DNA from: Cellulomonas aerilata
GTDB lineage: Bacteria; Actinomycetota; Actinomycetes; Actinomycetales; Cellulomonadaceae
Length of the DNA stretch: 64,000 nt
Assembly: GCF_007991755.1 (NCBI RefSeq)
Contig: NZ_BJYY01000014.1
Location: 146,181 to 210,180 of the forward strand
Reading direction: 5' to 3'
Positions 26,229 through 35,309 of this stretch are shown one piece after another (the stretch's first letter is position 1; each line of letters starts with the position of its first letter). The position numbers and the translations under genes were made by a program. The notes below the pieces were generated by a model. That model saw nothing but the letters and a program-made list of their open reading frames with translations, was not told the origin of the DNA and searched no databases.

Positions 26229-27200
26229 GTGAGCCTCTCCGGACAGACCCGCACCGAGCGCGAGGTCCGCGTGCGAGCGCCCGGCAAGGTCAACCTGTCG
26301 CTGCGCGTCGGCGCCCGCGAGCCCGACGGCTACCACCCGCTGGCGACGGTGTTCCAGGCGGTCTCGCTCTACGAGGACGTCGTGGCGCGCCCGTCGGACG
26401 AGATGACGCTGACCGTCTCGGGCCAGCAGGCCGAGCGGGTCCCCACCGACGAGACGAACCTCGCGCTGCGGGCGGCCCGGCTCCTCGCGGTGCACACCGG
26501 GGTCCAGGCCGGGGTCCACCTGCACCTGCACAAGGGCGTCCCGGTCGCGGGCGGCATGGCCGGCGGCTCGGCGGACGCCGCCGCGGCGCTGGTCGCGTGC
26601 GACGCCCTGTGGCGGACCGGCGTCTCCCGCGAGGAGCTCACCGACCTGGCGGCCGAGCTCGGCTCCGACGTCCCCTTCCCGCTCACCGGGCACACCGCCG
26701 TCGGCACCGGGCGCGGGCACCTGCTCACCGCCGCCATGGTGCGCGGGGAGTACCACTGGGCCTTCGCCGTCCGGGACGAGGGGCTGTCCACCGCCCTGGT
26801 GTTCGCCACGTTCGACGAGCTCATCTCCGGCGGCACCCGGCTCGACCCGGACGCCGACCGCGCGCTCATGCAGGCGCTGCGTGCCGGCGACGCCCCGGCG
26901 CTCGGCCGGGCGCTGCACAACGACCTGCAGCACGCCGCGCTCGAGCTCGCGCCGTCCCTCGCGGAACCGCTCGCGGTCGCCGAGGACGCCGGTGCCCTCG
27001 GTGTGCTGGTCTCCGGCTCGGGGCCGACGGTCGCCGCCCTCGCCCGCAGCCGCCAGCACGCCCTGGTCATCGCCGCCGCGATGACCGCCGCGGGAGTGGC
27101 CGACGACGTCGCGACCGCCGTCGGGCCCGTGCCCGGGGCGCGCATCGTCCCGGCCGGGACGGCAGGACCCCTCGAGGACCCGGCCGACCGGTCGCTCTGA
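26229..27200 (+). CDS. ispE: 4-diphosphocytidyl-2-C-methyl-D-erythritol kinase
   Basis: GHMP-family kinase that phosphorylates CDP-methylerythritol in the MEP isoprenoid pathway. The 323 residues include RAPGKVNLSLRVG with the catalytic lysine, the glycine-rich ATP loop PVAGGMAGGSADAAAA, and the C-terminal VSGSGPTVAAL motif. The GTG start gives the family N-terminus. CATTGT seven bases upstream could be a weak leaderless -10, or the gene may simply be co-transcribed with rsmA. Confidence 0.95.
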   Translation: MSLSGQTRTEREVRVRAPGKVNLSLRVGAREPDGYHPLATVFQAVSLYEDVVARPSDEMTLTVSGQQAERVPTDETNLALRAARLLAVHTGVQAGVHLHLHKGVPVAGGMAGGSADAAAALVACDALWRTGVSREELTDLAAELGSDVPFPLTGHTAVGTGRGHLLTAAMVRGEYHWAFAVRDEGLSTALVFATFDELISGGTRLDPDADRALMQALRAGDAPALGRALHNDLQHAALELAPSLAEPLAVAEDAGALGVLVSGSGPTVAALARSRQHALVIAAAMTAAGVADDVATAVGPVPGARIVPAGTAGPLEDPADRSL

Positions 27201-27337
27201 GGCCCGCCCCCGGCCCACCCGGTCCACCCCGGTCCACGGCGCACCCCGGGGCGACCTACGCTCGTGCTCACGGCGCGACCGCGCCGGCACCCGGCCTCCG
27301 CACGCCGCGCCCTGCAGCCCACCCGGAAAAAGGATCG

Positions 27338-29173
27338 ATGGCCCACCTGCTCGGAGCGGACTCCGTCTCGCTCACCCTCGGCACCCGCACCCTGCTCGAC
27401 GGCGTCAGCCTCGGCGTCGACGACGGCGACCGGATCGGGGTGGTCGGGCCCAACGGCGCCGGCAAGTCGACCCTCCTGCGGGTCCTCGCCGGCCGCGCCG
27501 CCCCCGATGCCGGGCGGGTGACCAGCGCCGGCAGCTTCGACGTCGCCCTGCTCGACCAGCGCGACGAGATGCCGGCCCGGACCACGGTCCGCGAGCTCGT
27601 GCACGGCTCCGCGGCCGAGCACACCTGGGCGTCCGACCCGCGCTCCCGCTCGGTGCACGAGGGGCTGCTGGGCGACCTGGACCTGGAGGCGGACGTCGCC
27701 TCGCTCTCCGGCGGGCAGCGCCGCCGGGCCGCGCTGGCGGCGCTGCTGGTCGGCGACCACGACGTCATCGCGCTGGACGAGCCGACCAACCACCTCGACG
27801 TCGAGGGCGTCGCGTGGCTCGCCGACCACCTCGCCGACCGCTTCGGGCGGGCCGGCAGCGCCAAGGGCGCGCTCGTGGTGGTGACCCACGACCGGTGGTT
27901 CCTCGACGCGGTGTGCACCCGGATGTGGGAGGTGCACGACGGCGTCGTCGACGGCTACGAGGGTGGCTACGCCGCCTACGTGCTCGCGCGCGCCGAGCGT
28001 GCCCGCACCGCCGCCGTGACGCAGGAGAAGCGCAACAACCTGCTGCGCAAGGAGCTCGCGTGGCTGCGCCGCGGCGCCCCCGCCCGGACGTCGAAGCCGA
28101 AGTTCCGGCTGGACGCCGCCGCCGCGCTGATCGCCGACGAGCCGCCGCCGCGCGACCAGCTCGAGCTGACGCGCATGGCCACCACCCGGCTCGGCAAGGA
28201 CGTCCTGGACCTGGAGGACGTCACGCTGGCGGTCGGCGAGGGCGACGACCGCCGCGTGCTGCTGCAGGACGTGACCTGGCGGCTCGGCCCCGGCGACCGG
28301 TACGGCGTCGTCGGCGTCAACGGCGCCGGCAAGACGTCGCTCCTGCGCCTGCTCGGCGGGCGGCTCCAGCCGGTCGCCGGGCGGGTCAAGCGCGGCAAGA
28401 CGATCCAGGTCGCCGAGCTCAAGCAGGACGTGGAGGACCTCGACGAGGTCGGCGGCCTGCGGGTGGTCGAGCTCATCGAGAGCGAGAAGCGGACCGTCTC
28501 GGTCGGCGGCAAGGAGCTCACCGCGTCCCAGCTCGTGGAGCGCCTCGGGTTCAGCAACGACCGCGCGAGGACCCTGGTCCGGGACCTGTCCGGCGGCGAG
28601 CGCCGGCGGCTGCAGCTGCTGCGCCTGCTGGTCGGCGAGCCGAACGTGCTGCTGCTCGACGAGCCGACCAACGACCTGGACACCGACACCCTGGCCGCGC
28701 TGGAGGACCTCCTGGACGGCTGGCCCGGCACGCTCATCGTGGTCTCGCACGACCGCTACCTGCTCGAGCGGGTGTGCGACCGGCAGGTCGCGCTGCTCGG
28801 CGACGGCACGATCCGCGACCTCCCCGGCGGCGTGGAGCAGTACCTCGACCTGCGTCGCGCCGGCGCCGGCGGTGCGCCGTCCCGGGCGGGGGACGCGACC
28901 GATGGCGGCGCGGCGACCGCTCGTGCCGGCGCGGCGCCGGACGCCGACGCCCCGAGCGCGGCCGACGTGCGCGCCGCGCGCAAGGACATCGCCCGGATCG
29001 AGCGCCGGCTGGCCAAGATCGCGGACCTGGAGAGCCGGCTGCACACGCGGATGGCCGAGCAGGCCACGGACCACACGGCCGTGCAGGGGCTCGACGCGGA
29101 GCTGCGCACGCTCGCGGCGGAGCGTGCCGAGCTCGAGGAGGCGTGGCTCGAGGCGGCCGAGGTCGCCGGCTAG
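27338..29173 (+). CDS. ABC-F family ATPase (Uup/EttA type)
   Basis: Cytosolic protein with two ABC domains and no membrane part. ABC-F proteins act on ribosomes (translation factors or antibiotic protection) or in DNA precision functions (Uup). The 611 residues show Walker A GPNGAGKST and signature LSGGQRRRAALA in domain 1, and Walker A GVNGAGKTS and signature LSGGERRRLQLL in domain 2. A linker (~210-270) and a C-terminal coiled coil (~540-611) are of Uup type. The ATG has AAAAAGGA five bases upstream. TACGCT near 27255 is a possible -10. It ends 15 bp from the convergent marR gene and follows ispE as in related genomes. Confidence 0.92.
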   Translation: MAHLLGADSVSLTLGTRTLLDGVSLGVDDGDRIGVVGPNGAGKSTLLRVLAGRAAPDAGRVTSAGSFDVALLDQRDEMPARTTVRELVHGSAAEHTWASDPRSRSVHEGLLGDLDLEADVASLSGGQRRRAALAALLVGDHDVIALDEPTNHLDVEGVAWLADHLADRFGRAGSAKGALVVVTHDRWFLDAVCTRMWEVHDGVVDGYEGGYAAYVLARAERARTAAVTQEKRNNLLRKELAWLRRGAPARTSKPKFRLDAAAALIADEPPPRDQLELTRMATTRLGKDVLDLEDVTLAVGEGDDRRVLLQDVTWRLGPGDRYGVVGVNGAGKTSLLRLLGGRLQPVAGRVKRGKTIQVAELKQDVEDLDEVGGLRVVELIESEKRTVSVGGKELTASQLVERLGFSNDRARTLVRDLSGGERRRLQLLRLLVGEPNVLLLDEPTNDLDTDTLAALEDLLDGWPGTLIVVSHDRYLLERVCDRQVALLGDGTIRDLPGGVEQYLDLRRAGAGGAPSRAGDATDGGAATARAGAAPDADAPSAADVRAARKDIARIERRLAKIADLESRLHTRMAEQATDHTAVQGLDAELRTLAAERAELEEAWLEAAEVAG

Positions 29174-29188
29174 ACCGGGGCGATCAGG

Positions 29189-29758
29189 TCAGGACGCGTC
29201 GAGCGGGGCGACGACGTCGCGCAGGAGGTCGGCCAGCCGGGCCCGGCCGGACTCGTCCAGGCCGGCCAGCAGGTTCGACTCGACGTCCAGCAGGTCCGAC
29301 ATCGCCGCGTCGACCCGTGCCCGGCCCTCGTCGGTGAGCTGCACCAGCACCCCGCGGCGGTCCGCGGGGGACTTCTGACGCCGCACCAGGCCGCGCTGGG
29401 CGAGCCGGTCGATCCGGTTCGTCATCGTCCCGGACGTCACGAGCGTCTGGGTCAGCAGCGCCCCGGGGGACAGCTGGTAGGGCGCCCCGTCGCGCCGCAG
29501 CGCGGAGAGCACGTCGAACTCCCACGCCTCGAGCCCGTGCCGCGCGAACGACGCGCGTCGGGCGAGGTCGAGGTGACGGGCCAGCCGCGTCACGCGGGAC
29601 AGGACCGTGAGCGGCTCGACGTCCAGGTCCGGACGCTCCCGGCGCCAGGCCGCCACGATGCGGTCGACCTCGTCCTCGCCCGACCGGACCACCGGCCTGC
29701 CCACGGACCGGCCCACGGACCGGCCCACGGGCGGCTCCGGGTCGGTCGCGGGTGCCAT
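29189..29758 (-). CDS. MarR-family transcriptional regulator
   Basis: Winged-helix dimeric regulator of 189 residues. After a Pro/Arg-rich start with a GRSVGRSVGR repeat come the dimer helices and the HTH (~95-135: LLTQTLVTSGTMTNRIDRLAQRGLV), the wing (SPADRRGVLVQLTDEG) and the C-terminal dimer helices. Ligand unknown. A good inverted repeat overlaps its own -10 box, so it very likely represses itself. No divergent target gene lies beside it, so any other target is elsewhere. The start is leaderless. Confidence 0.9.
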   Translation of the reverse strand: MAPATDPEPPVGRSVGRSVGRPVVRSGEDEVDRIVAAWRRERPDLDVEPLTVLSRVTRLARHLDLARRASFARHGLEAWEFDVLSALRRDGAPYQLSPGALLTQTLVTSGTMTNRIDRLAQRGLVRRQKSPADRRGVLVQLTDEGRARVDAAMSDLLDVESNLLAGLDESGRARLADLLRDVVAPLDAS

Positions 29759-29786
29759 GGCGCGAGATTACCTCGACGTCGAGATA
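29759..29786 (-). promoter_or_regulatory. marR promoter with MarR-type operator
   Basis: On the minus strand TAATCT (complement of 29765-29770) lies six bases before the ATG. The 18-bp inverted repeat TATCTCGACGTCGAGGTA (29769-29786, one mismatch) begins within that -10 box. Palindromes of the TATCTCGA/TCGAGATA type are typical MarR operators in actinobacteria, so autorepression is expected. Confidence 0.7.
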
Positions 29787-29816
29787 CCGCCGAGGGTCGG
29801 CGCGCGCACGGCGGCG

Positions 29817-30464
29817 TCAGGCGTGGCTGGCGGGCGCCTGCGTCAGGGTCGGCCGGCGCTCGAGCCCGCTGAGGCCGTTCCAGGCGAGGTTGACCAGGTG
29901 CGCGGCGACGTCGGACTTCGCCGGGCTGCGCGAGTCCAGCCAGTGCTGGCCGGTGAGCGCCACCATGCCGACCAGCATCCGGGCGTAGATGGGTGCGGTG
30001 CGCGGGTCCAGCCCCTGCTGGGTGAACTGGTCGGCGAGCAGGTGCTCGACCTCGGTCGCGACGTCGCCGATGAGGCTCGAGAAGGTCCCGGTCGCCTGTG
30101 CGACGGGGGAGTCGCGCACCAGGATCCGGAACCCGTCGGTGTTCTGCTCGATGTACGTCAGCAGCGCCAGGGCGGTGCGCTCCAGCAGCACCTTGGGGTG
30201 CCCGCCGGCGGTGAGCGCGTCGGTCAGCGCTCCGGTCAGCAGGCGGACCTCGCGGTCGACGACGACCGCGTACATGCCCTCCTTGCCGCCGAAGTGCTCG
30301 TAGACCACCGGCTTGGAGACCTTGGCACGGGAGGCGATCTCCTCCACGCTCGTGCCGTCGAAGCCCTTGTGCGCGAACAGCGAGCGGGACACGTCGAGCA
30401 GCTGCTCCCGCCGCTCGGTCCCCGTCATCCGCGCACGCGCGGGTCGCTTGCTCTCGGCGGCCAC
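29817..30464 (-). CDS. TetR-family transcriptional regulator
   Basis: The 215-residue repressor-type protein has an N-terminal HTH (residues ~13-60: RREQLLDVSRSLFAHKGF, then TSVEEIASRAKVSKPVVYEHF) and a helical ligand/dimer domain. The ligand and targets are not evident. It stands alone between marR and tRNA-Gln. The GTG at 30464 is used because CATGAT, a -10-like box, lies six bases upstream. The ATG at 30428 (MTGTERR) is the alternative and would drop twelve Arg/Lys-rich residues. Confidence 0.9.
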   Translation of the reverse strand: MAAESKRPARARMTGTERREQLLDVSRSLFAHKGFDGTSVEEIASRAKVSKPVVYEHFGGKEGMYAVVVDREVRLLTGALTDALTAGGHPKVLLERTALALLTYIEQNTDGFRILVRDSPVAQATGTFSSLIGDVATEVEHLLADQFTQQGLDPRTAPIYARMLVGMVALTGQHWLDSRSPAKSDVAAHLVNLAWNGLSGLERRPTLTQAPASHA

Positions 30465-30525
30465 CGCGCCATCATGCCGTGCGGGGCTGGCAGACTTGTC
30501 CCGTCGCCCGCGCGGGCGCAGTCGG

Positions 30526-30597
30526 TCCGCCCTGGTGTAACGGCAGCACGCAGGCCTTTGGTGCCTTGCAGTCCGGGTTCGAATCCTGGGGGCGGAG
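30526..30597 (+). tRNA. tRNA-Gln (anticodon TTG)
   Basis: The acceptor stem TCCGCCC/GGGCGGA is perfect, the D-arm contains GTGTAACGGCAGCAC, and the anticodon loop CTTTGGT gives TTG. The T-arm is CCGGG-TTCGAAT-CCTGG. The closing pair of the anticodon stem is a C-T mismatch. The discriminator is G and CCA is not encoded. Confidence 0.92.
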
Positions 30598-30762
30598 CGC
30601 CGGCCGTGGCCCCGTCGGCTCCGCCGCCGCCCGGCGGTGCCCATCGGGTGACCCCGCGGCGCCCGAGGGCGGGACCCTCCTCCCGCACCGGTAGAGTGGC
30701 CGCGCGCCACATCCGCTGCACCCCGGGTACCTCTCGGGCACCTCCGACGGGAGTCCCACGTC

Positions 30763-32436
30763 GTGACCCACACCCGGCCCGCCGCCGTGATCGTCCTCGC
30801 CGCCGGCGAGGGCACCCGCATGCGATCGAGCACCCCCAAGGTCCTGCACACCCTCGGGGGGCGGTCGATGCTCGGGCACGCCGTCGCCGCCGCGGAGGAG
30901 CTGGAGCCGCGCCGCGTCGTCGTGGTCGTCCGGCACGCCCGTGACCAGGTCGTCGAGCACGCCCGCTCGCTCTCCCGCGCGCTCCTGGTCGCGGACCAGG
31001 ACGACGTCCCGGGCACCGGTCGCGCCGTGCAGTGCGCGCTGTCCGTGCTGGACGCCGCCGCCCACGCCGGGATGGCGGCGGACGCCGACCGCGACGGCGT
31101 CCCGGCCCAGCCGTCCTCCGCGCGGCTCGAGGGCCCGGTCGTCGTCGTCGCCGGCGACGTCCCGCTGCTGGACGGCGCCACGCTCGGCCAGCTGCTCGCC
31201 GCCCACACCGCGGACGGCAACGCCGTGACGGTGCTCACCACCGAGGTGGACGACCCCACGGGCTACGGCCGCGTGGTGCGCGACCCGGCCACCGGCCACG
31301 TGGTCGCCGTGGTCGAGCAGAAGGACGCCGACCCGGACCAGCTGGCCATCACCGAGATCAACTCGTCCGTGTACGTCTTCGACTCCGCGGTGCTGCGGGA
31401 CGCGCTGAGCCGCCTCGGCCGCGACAACGCCCAGGGCGAGGTCTACCTCACCGACGTGCTGGCGATCGCGCACGCCGGCGGCGGGGCGGTCCGCGCCGTC
31501 AGGACGGACGACCCGATGCTGGTCGAGGGCGTCAACGACCGCGCCCAGCTCGCGGTGCTGCGGGCCGAGCTGAACCGCCGCCTGCTCGACGCCTGGATGC
31601 GGGCCGGTGTCACGGTCGTCGACCCTGCGACCACGTGGGTCGACGTCGACGTCGAGCTCGCGCAGGACGTCACCCTGCTGCCCGGCACCCAGCTGCACGG
31701 CCGCACCTCGGTCGCCTCGGGCGCCACGATCGGGCCGGACACCACGCTGCTCGACGTGACGGTGGGCCCGCGTGCGAGCGTCGTGCGCACGCACGGGTCC
31801 GGCGCCGTGATCGGCGCCGACGCGACCGTCGGGCCCTTCGCCTACCTGCGCCCGGGCACCGTGCTGGGCGACGAGGGCAAGATCGGCACCTTCGTCGAGA
31901 CCAAGAACGCGTCGATCGGCACCGGCTCCAAGGTCCCGCACCTGTCCTACGTCGGCGACGCGACGATCGGCGAGCAGACGAACATCGGCGCCGCCTCGGT
32001 CTTCGTCAACTACGACGGCGTCCACAAGCACCACACCACGATCGGCTCCTACGCCCGCACCGGGTCGGACAACATGTTCGTCGCCCCGGTGACCGTCGGC
32101 GACGGCGCCTACACCGGCGCGGGCTCGGTGATCCGCCGCGACGTGCCGCCCGGCGCGCTCGCCGTCAGCGCCGGGGCGCAGCGCAACATCGAGGGCTGGG
32201 TCACGCGCAGCCGGTCCGGCACGCCCGCCGCCGAGGCCGCGGCCCGCGCCCTCGCGCAGCGCGGCGGCTCGGACGAGCTGTCGCCGCAGGCCCGCGCCGA
32301 GCGCGCCCGCGCCGGGCAGGCCGCCTCCACGCCGGCGCCGACCCCTCCACCCCCCTTGCCCCCGGCTCACGGTTCCTCCACCGTCGCCGCGACGCCCACG
32401 ACCTCCGCCGCGAACGACAAGGACAGCCACCGATGA
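30763..32436 (+). CDS. glmU: bifunctional GlmU (GlcN-1-P acetyltransferase / GlcNAc-1-P uridylyltransferase)
   Basis: Makes UDP-GlcNAc from glucosamine-1-phosphate, acetyl-CoA and UTP, feeding peptidoglycan and other glycans. The 557 residues comprise the Rossmann-like uridylyltransferase ([21 protein letters not shown]) and a left-handed beta-helix acetyltransferase with hexapeptide repeats (~265-470, including [11 protein letters not shown] and [12 protein letters not shown]). A C-terminal Ala/Pro/Thr tail of ~70 residues is an actinobacterial feature. TAGAGT near 30692 is a likely -10. The GTG start has GGGAG about ten bases upstream. Stop and prs start overlap as ATGA. Confidence 0.97.
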   Translation: MTHTRPAAVIVLAAGEGTRMRSSTPKVLHTLGGRSMLGHAVAAAEELEPRRVVVVVRHARDQVVEHARSLSRALLVADQDDVPGTGRAVQCALSVLDAAAHAGMAADADRDGVPAQPSSARLEGPVVVVAGDVPLLDGATLGQLLAAHTADGNAVTVLTTEVDDPTGYGRVVRDPATGHVVAVVEQKDADPDQLAITEINSSVYVFDSAVLRDALSRLGRDNAQGEVYLTDVLAIAHAGGGAVRAVRTDDPMLVEGVNDRAQLAVLRAELNRRLLDAWMRAGVTVVDPATTWVDVDVELAQDVTLLPGTQLHGRTSVASGATIGPDTTLLDVTVGPRASVVRTHGSGAVIGADATVGPFAYLRPGTVLGDEGKIGTFVETKNASIGTGSKVPHLSYVGDATIGEQTNIGAASVFVNYDGVHKHHTTIGSYARTGSDNMFVAPVTVGDGAYTGAGSVIRRDVPPGALAVSAGAQRNIEGWVTRSRSGTPAAEAAARALAQRGGSDELSPQARAERARAGQAASTPAPTPPPPLPPAHGSSTVAATPTTSAANDKDSHR

Positions 32437-33416
32437 GCACCGGGATCACCTCCAAGGACAGCGAGAAGCGGCTGGTGCTGGTCTCCGGACGCGCCCACCC
32501 CGCCCTCGCCACGGCCGTCGCGCGCGAGCTCGGCAGCGAGCTCGTCCCGACCACGGCGTACGACTTCGCCAACGGCGAGATCTACGTCCGGTTCGGGGAC
32601 TCGGTGCGGGGGTGCGACGCCTTCGTCCTGCAGAGCCACACGGCGCCGATCAACGAGTGGATCATGGAGCAGCTGCTCATGGTCGACGCGCTCAAGCGCG
32701 CCTCGGCCAAGACGATCACCGTGATCATGCCGTTCTACGGGTACTCCCGGCAGGACAAGAAGCACCGCGGCCGCGAGCCGATCTCGGCGCGCCTGATGGC
32801 CGACCTGTTCAAGACCGCCGGCGCCGACCGGATGATGAGCGTCGACCTGCACACCTCGCAGATCCAGGGCTTCTTCGACGGGCCGGTCGACCACCTCATG
32901 GCGCTGCCGCTGCTCGCGAGCTACGTGCGCAGCAAGGTGGACCTCGCCACCCTCACCGTCGTCTCGCCGGACGCCGGCCGGGTGCGCCTGGCCGACCAGT
33001 GGTCGGACCGCCTCGGCGCGCCGCTGGCGATCATCCACAAGCGTCGCGACCCCAGCGTCCCGAACCAGGTCAAGGTCCACGAGCTCGTCGGTGAGGTCAA
33101 GGGCCGCACCTGCGTGCTGGTGGACGACATGATCGACACCGGCGGCACCATCGTGCAGGCCGCCGAGGCGCTCTTCGAGCACGGGGCGGCCGACGTCATC
33201 GTGGCCTCCACGCACGCGATCCTGTCCGGGCCGGCCGTGGACCGGCTGAAGAACTCCCGGATCTCCGAGGTGGTGGTGTCCGACACGCTGCCGATCCCGG
33301 ACGACCGGAACTTCCCCCAGCTCACCGTGCTGTCGATCGCGCCGCTGCTCGGCCGCGCGATCCGACAGGTGTTCGACGACGGCTCGGTCACCTCGCTCTT
33401 CGACGGCCACGCCTGA
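32433..33416 (+). CDS. prs: ribose-phosphate pyrophosphokinase
   Basis: Transfers pyrophosphate from ATP to ribose-5-phosphate, giving PRPP for nucleotide, His and Trp synthesis. The 327 residues carry [11 protein letters not shown], the conserved [20 protein letters not shown] (ATP loop), the [11 protein letters not shown] segment, and the PRPP-binding signature [13 protein letters not shown]. Its ATG overlaps the glmU stop, so translation is coupled. This glmU-prs pairing is widespread in bacteria. Confidence 0.97.
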   Translation: MSTGITSKDSEKRLVLVSGRAHPALATAVARELGSELVPTTAYDFANGEIYVRFGDSVRGCDAFVLQSHTAPINEWIMEQLLMVDALKRASAKTITVIMPFYGYSRQDKKHRGREPISARLMADLFKTAGADRMMSVDLHTSQIQGFFDGPVDHLMALPLLASYVRSKVDLATLTVVSPDAGRVRLADQWSDRLGAPLAIIHKRRDPSVPNQVKVHELVGEVKGRTCVLVDDMIDTGGTIVQAAEALFEHGAADVIVASTHAILSGPAVDRLKNSRISEVVVSDTLPIPDDRNFPQLTVLSIAPLLGRAIRQVFDDGSVTSLFDGHA

Positions 33417-33436
33417 CCGACGTCCCGCGACGCCCT

Positions 33437-33476
33437 ACGGCCCGGCCCCCGCGTGCACCGCGGGACGCCGGGCCGT
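33437..33476 (+). terminator. terminator hairpin after prs
   Basis: ACGGCCCGGC pairs with GCCGGGCCGT, and a nested CCGCG/CGCGG helix closes on TGCAC. It lies 20 bp past the stop. There is no long T-run, as is usual in GC-rich actinobacteria. Confidence 0.7.
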
Positions 33477-33540
33477 CGGCGTCCGGCGGCGTGGCGGGAC
33501 CTGTGACGCAGCCGCGGTTCCACCCCGGGGGTGAGCCGGG

Positions 33541-33785
33541 TAGACTCGTCAGGTTGCCTCGGCGAGGGACGTCGGACGGGCCCCGCGGCGCTGAACCCAG
33601 CACCTGCGGTACCCACCAGTGCTGTGCGGGACCTCGGTCCCGCCACGGCTGACGACTTCCGTGATCGACCTGGCGGTCGCTCGCACGCGTGCCCGTCCAG
33701 CGTCCCGCGTCGAGGCCACCGCCACCTGCGCACCACCGGTGCCAGCACCTGCCCGACCTGACGTCCCGCCCGAGGAGCCACCGAA
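33541..33785 (+). promoter_or_regulatory. rplY promoter and long 5' leader
   Basis: TAGACT at 33541-33546 is a strong -10 box, which gives a leader of about 230 nt before the rplY GTG. No ORF is supported in it. It contains the hairpin GGGACC-TC-GGTCCC near 33640-33655 and other GC-rich pairing. GAGGAG precedes the start codon by nine bases. A leader this long on a ribosomal-protein gene suggests autogenous control, but no known leader RNA family was recognised. Confidence 0.5.
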
Positions 33786-34421
33786 GTGTCCGAGACCAAG
33801 CTCGTCGCCACCGCCCGCACCGACTTCGGCAAGGGCGCCGCCCGCCGCACGCGCCGCGCCGGCCTCATCCCCGCCGTCCTGTACGGGCACGGCACCGCGC
33901 CGGTCCACGTGTCCCTGCCGGGCCACCAGACCTACCTCGCCCTCAAGCACTCGTCGAACCCGCTCTTCGAGATCGACATCGACGGGACCACGCAGCTCGC
34001 CCTGGCGAAGGACGTGCAGCGCGACCCCATGCGCGACGAGGCGATCGAGCACCTCGACCTCCTCATCGTCAACCGTGGCGAGAAGGTCACCGTCGACGTC
34101 CCGGTGCACGTGGTCGGCGAGTCCGCGCCCGGCACGATCCACGTCGTGGAGAGCCAGACGGTCACCGTCGAGGCGGACGCCACCCAGCTCCCCGAGGCCA
34201 TCGAGGTCTCCGTCGAGGGTCTGGTCGACGGGACGCAGGTCACCGCCGGCGAGCTCGTCCTGCCGGCCGGCTCCACCCTCGTCGTCGCCCCGGAGCACGT
34301 CGTCGTCAGCATCTCCGAGCCGCGCGGCTCCGCCGCCGACGAGGCCGCCGACGCCGAGGTCGCCGCCGAGCAGTCCGCGGCCTCCGCAGCGGCCGACGCG
34401 GCCGCGGGCGACGAGTCCTGA
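33786..34421 (+). CDS. rplY: 50S ribosomal protein L25 (CTC form)
   Basis: Binds 5S rRNA in the central protuberance of the 50S subunit. The 211-residue product is the long general-stress (CTC) form, with an N-terminal L25 domain (~1-95, beginning ETKLVATARTDFGKGAARR) and the C-terminal beta domain (~100-185). An Ala/Asp/Glu-rich tail follows. The GTG start with GAGGAG upstream matches the family N-terminus. Followed by a terminator hairpin and then pth. Confidence 0.95.
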   Translation: MSETKLVATARTDFGKGAARRTRRAGLIPAVLYGHGTAPVHVSLPGHQTYLALKHSSNPLFEIDIDGTTQLALAKDVQRDPMRDEAIEHLDLLIVNRGEKVTVDVPVHVVGESAPGTIHVVESQTVTVEADATQLPEAIEVSVEGLVDGTQVTAGELVLPAGSTLVVAPEHVVVSISEPRGSAADEAADAEVAAEQSAASAAADAAAGDES

Positions 34422-34463
34422 CGAGCGACGGCACCACGGCACGACCTCTCTGACGCGCGACGC

Positions 34464-34495
34464 AGCGCCCGGCACCCCCACGGTGCCGGGCGCTT
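34464..34495 (+). terminator. terminator hairpin between rplY and pth
   Basis: AGCGCCCGGCACC and GGTGCCGGGCGCT form a perfect 13-bp stem with a 5-nt loop, followed by TCGTCG. Attenuation rather than full stop is possible, as pth begins 55 bp later. Confidence 0.75.
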
Positions 34496-34549
34496 CGTCG
34501 TCCCGGACCACGGACCCCGGACCCGACCGACCCGACGTGAGGAGCGACC

Positions 34550-35158
34550 ATGACCGACGGCCTGTGGCTCGTCGTCGGCCTCGGCAACCCCGGACCCGCC
34601 TACGCGGGCAACCGGCACAACGTCGGCCAGATGGTCCTCGACGAGCTGGCGAGGCGCGCGGGGACCGGGTTCTCCAGCCGAGCCGTGGGCGGTGCGCGCG
34701 CCGCGACGGCCGAGGCCCGACTGGGTGTGCTGCCCGGCGGGGCCCCCGGTCCACGGGTGGTGCTCGCCAAGCCGTCCACCTACATGAACGTCTCCGGGGG
34801 GCCGGTCGCCGGGCTGGTGCAGTACTTCGGCGTGACGCCCGAGCACGTCGTCGTCGTGCACGACGAGCTGGACATCCCGTTCGCGGACATCCGGCTCAAG
34901 ATCGGCGGCGGCGAGGGCGGGCACAACGGCCTGCGGGACATCACCAAGGCCCTGGGCACGAAGGACTACGTCCGCGTGCGCGTCGGCGTCGGCCGGCCGC
35001 CGGGCCGGATGGACGCGGCGGACTACGTCCTGAAGGACTTCGCCGGGCCCGAGCGCAAGGAGCTGCCGTGGCTCGTCGACGCGGCGGCCGACGCCGTGGA
35101 GCTCGTCCTGACCCAGGGACTGCAGCAGGCGCAGCTCGTCCTGCACACGCGTTCGTGA
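34550..35158 (+). CDS. pth: peptidyl-tRNA hydrolase
   Basis: Cleaves peptidyl-tRNA released by stalled ribosomes, recycling tRNA. The 202 residues have [20 protein letters not shown] with catalytic His23, [10 protein letters not shown], the catalytic-water Asp in VVHDELDIP, and [11 protein letters not shown]. The ATG is preceded by GAGGAG-like GTGAGGAGCGACC. In many actinobacteria mfd comes next, but here the exopolysaccharide island intervenes. Confidence 0.96.
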   Translation: MTDGLWLVVGLGNPGPAYAGNRHNVGQMVLDELARRAGTGFSSRAVGGARAATAEARLGVLPGGAPGPRVVLAKPSTYMNVSGGPVAGLVQYFGVTPEHVVVVHDELDIPFADIRLKIGGGEGGHNGLRDITKALGTKDYVRVRVGVGRPPGRMDAADYVLKDFAGPERKELPWLVDAAADAVELVLTQGLQQAQLVLHTRS

Positions 35159-35309
35159 GCCGCGACGGGTTGAGGCGGCGAACGGGTGAACTGCGTCTCA
35201 TTCACGCCGACGACCGGGTGAAAACTTACATCCCGGACATCCGCTCGACGCAGGACGCGGATACGGTGGCACGAATCCAACGAAGACGAATTGAGGGTAG
35301 GGATCCGTC
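35159..35309 (+). promoter_or_regulatory. promoter region of the first exopolysaccharide gene
   Basis: Three copies of a GGGTGAA-type half-site occur: GGGTGAA (35184-35190), TTCACGC (35201-35207) facing it, and GGGTGAAAA (35216-35224). TACGGT at 35262-35267 is a plausible -10. The stretch is visibly richer in A/T than its surroundings. This is the left edge of the island. Confidence 0.5.
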
